A model generated the notes under the pieces. That model was not told where the DNA came from. It ran no database searches and saw nothing but the letters and a program-made list of their open reading frames with translations. From assembly GCA_016713425.1 (NCBI GenBank), contig JADJPE010000005.1, forward strand, positions 5,244,501-5,308,500: 64,000 nt of DNA, given 5' to 3'. Position numbers and translations under genes: made by a program. Positions 25,949 to 31,619 of this stretch are shown here, one piece after another. This DNA comes from Deltaproteobacteria bacterium (GTDB lineage: Bacteria > Myxococcota > Kuafuiibacteriia > Kuafuiibacteriales > Kuafuiibacteriaceae). How positions within the stretch are numbered: the first letter of the stretch is position 1; every line of letters begins with the position of its first letter.

Positions 25949-26296
25949 ATGGCAAAAGTGACCAAGAATCATGATGGCACGTACACGGTGTCCGAGTTGA
26001 CCGAGATCGACGCGGACCTGGTCTCACGAATCTTCGAGAAGCTCTCGTCCAGTGAGCGAGAGGATCTCTTGAGAGACCTTCACCGGCGCCAGTCCGCGCG
26101 GCGAAGCCTGTCGAGCGAGTTCTCGACCTTAGCTATCGGTCGAGCCGTGGAGGACGACCTGGGTCAGGCCTTCGAGATCAAGCGCGTGCAGCGAAAGGCG
26201 GACGGCATGCCCGCGAACCTGGTCGAACTCACGAACGCGTCGGGCGCGACATTCGTCGTACAGGAGGAGCGCTTCAGTGACTACTTCGTGTGCTGA
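25949..26296 (+). CDS. Hypothetical protein
   Basis: 115 residues; the ATG at 25949 has GGGGGA four bases upstream. An N-terminal segment with alternating polar residues (HDGTYTVSELTEID) is followed by a helical, charged middle and a C-terminal beta-strand pair ('GATFVVQEERFSDYFV'). No family recognised, no signal peptide. It sits 35 bases after the preceding gene and 36 bases before the frameshifted gene, so the three may be one transcript. Confidence 0.6.
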   Translation: MAKVTKNHDGTYTVSELTEIDADLVSRIFEKLSSSEREDLLRDLHRRQSARRSLSSEFSTLAIGRAVEDDLGQAFEIKRVQRKADGMPANLVELTNASGATFVVQEERFSDYFVC

Positions 26297-26332
26297 CATC
26301 ACTTCGAGCAGCCGCGCGATGAGGCGATATCG

Positions 26333-27096
26333 ATGAACGGAAGCAAAACGCGACCGTCGTTGTTCGGCGACGAGGTCTACGTTGCTTGCGCCGACGTGCT
26401 CGGGTTCAAGGCGTTGATCAACGATCGCCCGCTGATCGAGATCGTGCAGGCATACGACAGTTTCCTGGGCTCCGAAAAGGCGTCGGGTCACCTTGACTGG
26501 GCGTTGGGAACGTCAGACCTGCCCGGGTGGCCTCGCGACCAAGGGACGAGACACGGGGCGCCGATCGGCCACGCGGTCTTTTCCGACACCGTCTTCATGT
26601 GGACATGGGACCTTCGACCGAACTCGCTGCGGGCGCTCCTCACGACCTGCACCTCGTGATCGGCGCTGGCTTGAGTAACCCCATCGCCCCACTTCCACTT
26701 CGGATCGGTCTCGCAAAGGGCGAGGTCCAGATCGAACCAGCGCTCGGGCTGTACATCGGTCGCGGTATCGTCCACGCGTACGAGACGGAGCAGAGTCAGG
26801 ACTGGATCGGCGGTTCGCTTCACGACTCGGTCACGCCGGAGGAGCTTGCACGCGTCCAAAGCAAACACACGTTGATCCCACTGGTGGTACGCCATCTGAT
26901 CCCAAGACGCGGTGGATCTGCATCCGAAGGGTACGCGCTGAACTGGTCGATCAACATCGGAGATCGTTCATTCGTGCAGAGCACCTTGAACGAGCTGAAG
27001 ATGGCGGCTGGGACGCTGCACGCTCGAAAATACGACGAGGCGATCAAGTTCTACGACACACACCGGCCCGCGGCGATGGATCGCTCTCGCAACTGA
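26333..27096 (+). pseudogene. Cyclase-like-fold hypothetical gene with a frameshift
   Basis: Two overlapping frames together make one protein. The first (26333-26659) carries 'VYVACADVLGFKALI' and 'GHAVFSDTVFMWTW', the second (effective part about 26640-27096) carries 'LPLRIGLAKGEVQIEPALGLYIGRGIVHAYETEQSQDWIGGSL'-type blocks. In related uncharacterised proteins with a nucleotide-cyclase-like fold, a 'DLLGFK..' start, a 'FSDT' strand and an 'LRGAIAYGE...AYELE' strand follow one another in one chain. The join requires a -1 shift near 26,620-26,655, i.e. one lost base. It may be a decayed gene, a sequencing error or a real recoding site. Confidence 0.55.
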
Positions 27097-27128
27097 GCCC
27101 TGCGGATAGGATACGCGATACGCGATTT

Positions 27129-27158
27129 CCTCCCCGGTGCGGGCTAAAAGCCGGGAGG
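27129..27158. terminator. Possible bidirectional hairpin
   Basis: CCTCCC-(C)-GGT pairs with GCCGGGAGG across a short AAAA-containing loop. It lies between the convergent ends of the frameshifted gene (27096) and the NUMOD4-like gene (27249). A one-base bulge and no clear U-tract keep confidence low. Confidence 0.35.
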
Positions 27159-27248
27159 TTCTGGACGTGCCTCGCGCGAGAGAGGAGACCGGTCCATCGA
27201 CGATCCCCCCAGCGTGGGCAAACTCAAGTACCACTCAGATCGCATGGA

Positions 27249-27515
27249 TCAAGGCAGTTTTTCAGCGCGCCTCGCGAACACTTCCCTCATGAGATGCACC
27301 AACTTACGCCGCCTCCGCCGCCTTCGCGCGCGTCCCCAGGAATCGACGAACTCCTCGCGGATCTCCACGTAGAGCTGCTCCTCCCCCGTCTTCGGTTCTC
27401 TCCAGATGTACGGCTGGATCTCGCGCAGGCGCCCCCACGCCTTCGATCGGACGCGCGCTTGGTCGCTGATCTCGTAGTTGCTGGCGCCCGGGATCGGTCT
27501 CCATGTCTCGGTCAT
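27249..27515 (-). CDS. NUMOD4-like small protein
   Basis: 88 residues from the ATG at 27515; the open frame to 27749 is not needed. It starts 'TETWRPIPGASNYEISDQARVRS', which matches the NUMOD4 DNA-binding motif found at the N-terminus of phage and homing HNH endonucleases (W-x-P-I-x-G, Y-x-I/V-S, G/A-R-V-R-S). A beta pair and an Arg6 run follow. No HNH catalytic residues are present, so it may be a truncated or stand-alone DNA-binding relative. Upstream lies the heptamer-rich gap 27516-27892. Confidence 0.55.
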   Translation of the reverse strand: MTETWRPIPGASNYEISDQARVRSKAWGRLREIQPYIWREPKTGEEQLYVEIREEFVDSWGRARRRRRRRKLVHLMREVFARRAEKLP

Positions 27516-27892
27516 GCGCCCGATCGTAGACGTGGCGAGTCCGCTTGTTCGGCTCGGGCACCACCGTGATCGCGGCCGGATCCTCGGATGTCTCAAGCTC
27601 CTGGCCTCGCCAACGAGAGGTCCTTCTGGAGATCGATCCAGCAGGTCTTGCTCCAGAATGCTTGGCGTCCAGAAGCTCCGCGTAGCACTCCAGAAAGATC
27701 GGGACGAACTTCTGGACACGAGAGGTCCGCCGAGCTTCTGGGTGGTCACGCGGGTCGCGTCGCTCCTCGTGCGCGAGTCCTCAAGGGCACGAGGCGCTCT
27801 GCAAGCGCCCCGCTCCGGTCCAGAAGCGGACGTCCAGAGCGCCGGCTTTGCCGGGAAAACGGGATCGGCAGGGGTGTGTCGCCCGTGGTAGG
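27516..27892. other. Gene-poor interval with a cluster of TCCAGAA copies
   Basis: No convincing gene is present in this 377-base gap between divergent units. It holds six heptamers at 27624, 27652, 27668, 27689, 27710 and 27819, three of them spaced by exactly 21 bases (27668-27689-27710). Such phased repeats next to a replication-like locus recall iterons or a regulatory array; that reading is an inference. Confidence 0.6.
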
Positions 27893-28609
27893 GTGGCCTT
27901 TGTGCTCGCCGTTCGGCTGCCAGCGATCTCGACCACGGCGCGCCCGGCGCTGAGCGCGATCCCCGTCCAGAAGCCGCAGACGCCTACGGTGGATGACCTC
28001 TGGCATCGGGTCGAGCAGCTCGTCCTTCCTGCCCTTTCGGAGCCGACGTTCGAGCGTTTCTTCGAGGTCTCGAAGCGGAACATCGGGAGCTTCAACAACC
28101 TGATGCTCGCGCTCGTCGATCTCCTCGCTGAGGACGACGGTGCGCTGACGCCGGAAGACCTCGCCTCGGAGGTGTCGGACTCCGACGAGGAGCTGGCGGA
28201 GGCCATCATCGCCTCTTCTGGATCGCTCCGCCGCGCCCTGGCCGTTCGTGAGCGGCTCTTCGGCGACCGGCCTCTCGACGAGCTTCGCGACGAGGGCGGA
28301 CCACTCCACATGTTCGCGAGCTTCGGGACGTGGCACGGCTGGACGCTGGTCTCGGTCGCGTTGATGCTGCGCCACGGCGTGCGGCTCACGGAGCCCGTCC
28401 GCCGGGGCCTGCTCAACCTCATGCACGAGACGGGGCGCGGGGCGTACGTCGTGCTGCGCAGCGTCGAGATCGAGCGGGTGCGATCGGCGGCGTCTCAAGA
28501 AGAAGACGAGGCCGTCGCCGAACTCGATCCCGCCGTCGATGAACTCGAACACGAGGCGCACCTCCAGGCTGAGGAGGCCCTTCGCCTGGCCGAGGGAAGC
28601 GGCCGTTGA
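27893..28609 (+). CDS. Hypothetical helical protein coupled to a MazF-like gene
   Basis: About 238 residues, start uncertain (GTG 27893 or 27902; the open frame begins at 27848). Mostly helical, with blocks 'LWHRVEQLVLPALSEPTFERFFEVSKRN' (starting near residue 35), an acidic Glu/Asp region near 80-110 and 'FASFGTWHGWTLVSVALML'. The last 45 residues are Glu-rich. The stop TGA overlaps the TTG start of the MazF-like gene (TTGA at 28606-28609), giving tight translational coupling. The position is that of an antitoxin, but the size and fold are unlike known MazE antitoxins. Not recognised. Confidence 0.65.
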   Translation: MAFVLAVRLPAISTTARPALSAIPVQKPQTPTVDDLWHRVEQLVLPALSEPTFERFFEVSKRNIGSFNNLMLALVDLLAEDDGALTPEDLASEVSDSDEELAEAIIASSGSLRRALAVRERLFGDRPLDELRDEGGPLHMFASFGTWHGWTLVSVALMLRHGVRLTEPVRRGLLNLMHETGRGAYVVLRSVEIERVRSAASQEEDEAVAELDPAVDELEHEAHLQAEEALRLAEGSGR

Positions 28610-29022
28610 AGACCTGGGAGCTGCACCTTGGCTCCGTCCCCAAGCAACACACGGAGGGCGGAGAGCAGCACGACCACGCCGAGGACGTCGCGCGCCCGTA
28701 CGTCATCCTCCGCATGTTCCCAAAGCAGGGGACGCTCATCGCGTGCCCGCTCTCCACTTCAGCCGCGACCACGCCGCCGTTCCGGGTGGCGCTCGACCCG
28801 GCCGAGATCGAGCGCACGAACGACGATCGGCCGGGCTACGAGCACAAGCACACCGTCGTGATGGTCGATCAGATCCGCACGATGGCGTTCAAGCGCTTCG
28901 ACGTCGGCGGCGGGACGTCGCGCGTGGGGAAGCTGAGCCCGGCTCAGCAAGCGCAGGTGGAAGCGGCGTTGAACGCGCTCGTGGACCTCACCGAGTTCAA
29001 GCCGAAGAAGAAGCCCAAGTAG
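28606..29022 (+). CDS. MazF/PemK-like toxin family protein
   Basis: 138 residues from TTG 28606. Blocks match the MazF/PemK endoribonuclease pattern: 'WELHLGSVPKQHTEGGEQ', 'RPYVILRM', 'ACPLST', 'FRVALD' and 'TVVMVDQIRTMAFKRF' followed by 'GKLSPAQQAQVEAAL'. In MazF proteins these make an SH3-like barrel that cleaves mRNA; the conserved Arg (RP) and the Thr/Ser of 'PLTS' are here Arg and Ser-Thr. It is co-translated with the upstream helical gene. The 3' end overlaps the end of the Rep-like gene by 26 bases, tail to tail. Confidence 0.65.
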   Translation: MKTWELHLGSVPKQHTEGGEQHDHAEDVARPYVILRMFPKQGTLIACPLSTSAATTPPFRVALDPAEIERTNDDRPGYEHKHTVVMVDQIRTMAFKRFDVGGGTSRVGKLSPAQQAQVEAALNALVDLTEFKPKKKPK

Positions 29023-31372
29023 CGCCTCGTGGATGCTCGCGCTCTCGGAGCTGATCTTCTGGACGAGCTTCGACCCGATCGGTGCCATCTTCTGGATCCG
29101 GCATGAGCCCGAGGAGCTGTTCGAGGACCGCGTCCAGATCCTCAGGGCCGGTCGCGGTCACCGGCCCTCCACGCACTCCGGAGAGCGCCGAGGACGCGAT
29201 GAGGCCCCCTGACGGCCGCGTCCACCTGAGCCCGCCTGGAGGCGCTGGCAGCGCGGCATGGAACAGCTCGCTCGGCGAGGCATCTGCGGCGTTCGTCAGC
29301 GCGGCCGGCTCCGCGATCGCAGCCGACGACCCGAACTGCATCCAGAAGTCGTGACCACGCCGCGCCTCCGCTTCTGGACCTGATGCCGACGACGAGACGG
29401 CGTCCAGAAACGCGCGCAGCTCGGGCGCCCAGTTCTTCATCACCTCGCCCAGCCAGACGCCGCTCGCGACGGCCAGCTTCGTGAGATCCTCCAGAACGAC
29501 GTCGCGGACCATGCGCGCTCGCTCTTCTGCGATCCGGTGCGTTCTCTGCGGTGCGCCGAGCCGGTCCAGAAGGACCTCGGCCATGTCGAGCGGCCGTCGT
29601 CTCTTCTTCTGGAGCTTGGACTTCTGGAGCTGCTTCTTCACAACCTTCTGGACGAGAGTGATCTCGCCTTTCTGGAGCACGACGATCGCCTTGTTCTTCC
29701 GCGCCGGTGGTCGTCCGATCGTCTGGCGAACCTTCTGGAGCGAGAGGCTCCTCCCCGGCTGGATCCCGTGCTCCGTCGCCATCACGAGGAACGGTGCGTG
29801 GAGCGCGGCGGGATCGGCGCGGCGCAGATCGGCGACCGCGAGCGAGTCGAAGCACGCGATCGCTTTCTGGACGATATCCTCGGGCACGCGCCCCTTCTGG
29901 AGCCTGAGCCGAAGCTCGAAGCGCGTGAGGTGTTCGGCGCCGCGCGCGTGCTCGGGCAGTTCGTAGCGGCGCCCTCTTCTGGACGCGAAGTGCTTGGCCG
30001 CCGCGAGCACGTCGTAGATGCAGCAGTGCAGCGACGCGCCGCCGAGGTACGCGCCCGTCGGGACGATCGACCTCCCGATCGGCATGCGCTCGACCTCGAC
30101 GCTTCTGGGCTTCCAGCCCATGTCTGGACGCGCGAACGGGACCAGCGCGGCGAAGGGCGCCTCCACGTCGATCGCGAGGTCGATCGCCTTCATCGCGATC
30201 GAGCCGGGCACGGCGAAGTGTTGGCGTACGAGGTCCAGAAGTCCGTTCGCGAGTCCGCGCCGCCAGGCGGTGCCGGTGATGTCCAGACGAAGCCCGGGCT
30301 GGGCGGCGGTGAGCGCGTCGCACGCAGCACACTCGTTGAGATTCAGACACTTCTGGCACTTCCAGAAGTGGTCGTTGTCGAACGAGCAGCTCCCGCATCG
30401 AACGCGCTCGGGCTGCTTCCTCCAGAAGTGCTTCGCCGTGCAGCTCACCCTCGCGCACGGGAACTCCTTGTGTTCACCACGTTGGGTTCGATGCTTCTTG
30501 CAGGACTTTCTGGAGGGACCGAGGCTGAGGACGGCGAGCACGATCTCCGTCCCCGCGATCATCACCTCGACGTTCCGCTTGAAGCGCAGGCTCCGGTTAT
30601 ACGGCTCGTGGACGTCGATCTCGGAGATCGTCCACTCGATGGGAACGCGCTCACCTCGATCGTCGATCACCACGCCGGGGAAGCGGCGGAGATGCTGCCG
30701 TCGCTCCCGGGGATCGAGCTTCCGCAGCTCTTCGCGCTCCTCCTTCGTGAGCGGAGGAAGGTGATCGTCCAGAAGAGCGACGGCCACGTCCCTCGGTTCG
30801 GCTGTCACCAGCAAGCGATCGATCGAGCGGTGGGAGTTCATGACCTCGATCGGATGATCCAGAAGAGAACCGAAACCGATCTCCGTCACCCAGCTCCCGA
30901 AGGACTCGAAGGGATGAGGTCCAGAAAGATCCTCCTGCTTCGGGAGGTAGACCGTGTATCCATCCGATGTCTGGACGGAGTGATGAAAGGGATCGAGTGG
31001 GACTGATCTAACCCCCGCGATGAGCCGCTCGCGATCCTCGGCGACGACCGGTCTCTTCCCCCGGAGGACGTTAGAGAGATGCGACCGGCTCCAGCCCATG
31101 TGCGCCGCAAGTCGCTCATCTTCCCAGTGGTTCAGGGTCGCGAGCGCAGCGATGACCGCGCCCTCTTCTGGAGCGAGACACGCCGGAGCCGACCTCTTCA
31201 CTGCGACCTTCGACCCGGTGATCGGCGCGCAGGTTTTTTCAGCGTCGGCGACGGTGATCGGAGGTGACGCTTCTGGAGCGAGGAGGGGCGTGCGACGGAG
31301 CGCCTTCTTCGCGACGCTCCCGGAAGGCGTCGTCGTGTTGCTCGATGCTGGCGCCAGGCGTAGGCTCTCCAT
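28997..31372 (-). CDS. Replication-initiator-like protein with N-terminal HTH and Cys cluster
   Basis: 791 residues; the ATG at 31372 has GAGGTG five bases upstream. An XRE-like HTH lies at about 78-120 ('HMGWSRSHLSNVLRGKRP'). Residues 298-350 form a Cys/His cluster (C-x4-C, C-x2-C twice, ECAAC), probably zinc-binding. Residues 380-520 resemble the Rep_trans/replication initiation factor family: a 'LDLAIDVEAPF' strand, 'GAYLGGASLHCCIYD' with the candidate nucleophilic Tyr (about 455), and 'HLTRFELRLR'. A Lys/Gln-rich segment follows. It would nick DNA and start rolling-circle-type replication of the excised element. The gene carries over 20 heptamers, many read as Leu-Gln-Lys. Confidence 0.55.
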   Translation of the reverse strand: MESLRLAPASSNTTTPSGSVAKKALRRTPLLAPEASPPITVADAEKTCAPITGSKVAVKRSAPACLAPEEGAVIAALATLNHWEDERLAAHMGWSRSHLSNVLRGKRPVVAEDRERLIAGVRSVPLDPFHHSVQTSDGYTVYLPKQEDLSGPHPFESFGSWVTEIGFGSLLDHPIEVMNSHRSIDRLLVTAEPRDVAVALLDDHLPPLTKEEREELRKLDPRERRQHLRRFPGVVIDDRGERVPIEWTISEIDVHEPYNRSLRFKRNVEVMIAGTEIVLAVLSLGPSRKSCKKHRTQRGEHKEFPCARVSCTAKHFWRKQPERVRCGSCSFDNDHFWKCQKCLNLNECAACDALTAAQPGLRLDITGTAWRRGLANGLLDLVRQHFAVPGSIAMKAIDLAIDVEAPFAALVPFARPDMGWKPRSVEVERMPIGRSIVPTGAYLGGASLHCCIYDVLAAAKHFASRRGRRYELPEHARGAEHLTRFELRLRLQKGRVPEDIVQKAIACFDSLAVADLRRADPAALHAPFLVMATEHGIQPGRSLSLQKVRQTIGRPPARKNKAIVVLQKGEITLVQKVVKKQLQKSKLQKKRRRPLDMAEVLLDRLGAPQRTHRIAEERARMVRDVVLEDLTKLAVASGVWLGEVMKNWAPELRAFLDAVSSSASGPEAEARRGHDFWMQFGSSAAIAEPAALTNAADASPSELFHAALPAPPGGLRWTRPSGGLIASSALSGVRGGPVTATGPEDLDAVLEQLLGLMPDPEDGTDRVEARPEDQLREREHPRGATWASSSA

Positions 31373-31522
31373 CGTTCACCTCGCCCTCCGCGCTCGATGC
31401 CGCCCAAGCTCTGGGCGCGGCGGGCCTTCTCAGCCGCTCAACGCGGCGCCTTCGGGCCTCCAGAAGGCCCTCGAACTACGCAGCCATCTCCATGATCGCG
31501 GTTCCAAGCTCGTAGATGTGAG

Positions 31523-31532
31523 CCCGCCATTC
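31523..31532 (+). repeat. Putative attachment core, distal side
   Basis: CCCGCCATTC in the same orientation as at 18071. The next 12 bases also match partly (about 7 of 12). Bases 31533-31619 would be the chromosomal DNA that originally followed tRNA-Asp; nothing else is seen there. Confidence 0.55.
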
Positions 31533-31619
31533 GTAATCATCTCGTGCCTTTCCGAAAGTCTGGGACGACTTCTTCGCGTCGTCGTGGACGGTCAGTCTCT
31601 CCGTTATCTCGGTTCGATA

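Larger units (their letters stand above)
18148..31465. repeat. Dispersed iterated heptamer TCCAGAA / TTCTGGA
   Basis: Counting by eye gives about 57 copies between 18148 and 31465, about 29 as TCCAGAA and 28 as TTCTGGA on the + strand, i.e. one per 236 bases without strand bias. It is most dense at 29,057-30,926. It occurs in genes in several reading frames and in intergenic DNA, so it is a DNA-level signal, not a peptide motif. The flanking base is usually G or C at the 5' side and G or A at the 3' side of TCCAGAA. The preceding 18 kb hold about two copies and the 32 kb after it about five. Confidence 0.9.
18071..31532. mobile_element. Integrative element in tRNA-Asp (about 13.5 kb)
   Basis: The boundaries are inferred from the 10-base direct repeat CCCGCCATTC at 18071-18080 (tRNA end) and 31523-31532, with the serine recombinase gene at one edge and a replication-initiator-like gene at the other. 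Content is typical of an element: recombinase, three XRE regulators, toxin-like gene, unknown cargo. The density of TCCAGAA/TTCTGGA changes sharply at these edges (about 57 copies inside). The hexamer-type coding repeats common in the flanking chromosome are absent inside. No conjugation relaxase or coupling protein is visible, so it is not obviously self-transmissible. Confidence 0.75.

Noticed and set aside
27624..27825. Clustered heptamers as a CRISPR array
   Set aside because: Units are only 7 bp, in both orientations and irregularly spaced; no cas gene in the window.
29537..31006. 489-residue open frame on the + strand
   Set aside because: Antisense of the Rep-like gene, which has a good Shine-Dalgarno and recognisable domains.
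18148..31465. Heptamer as a peptide-level repeat (Leu-Gln-Lys)
   Set aside because: It occurs in several reading frames, both orientations and non-coding gaps, so selection or origin is at DNA level.
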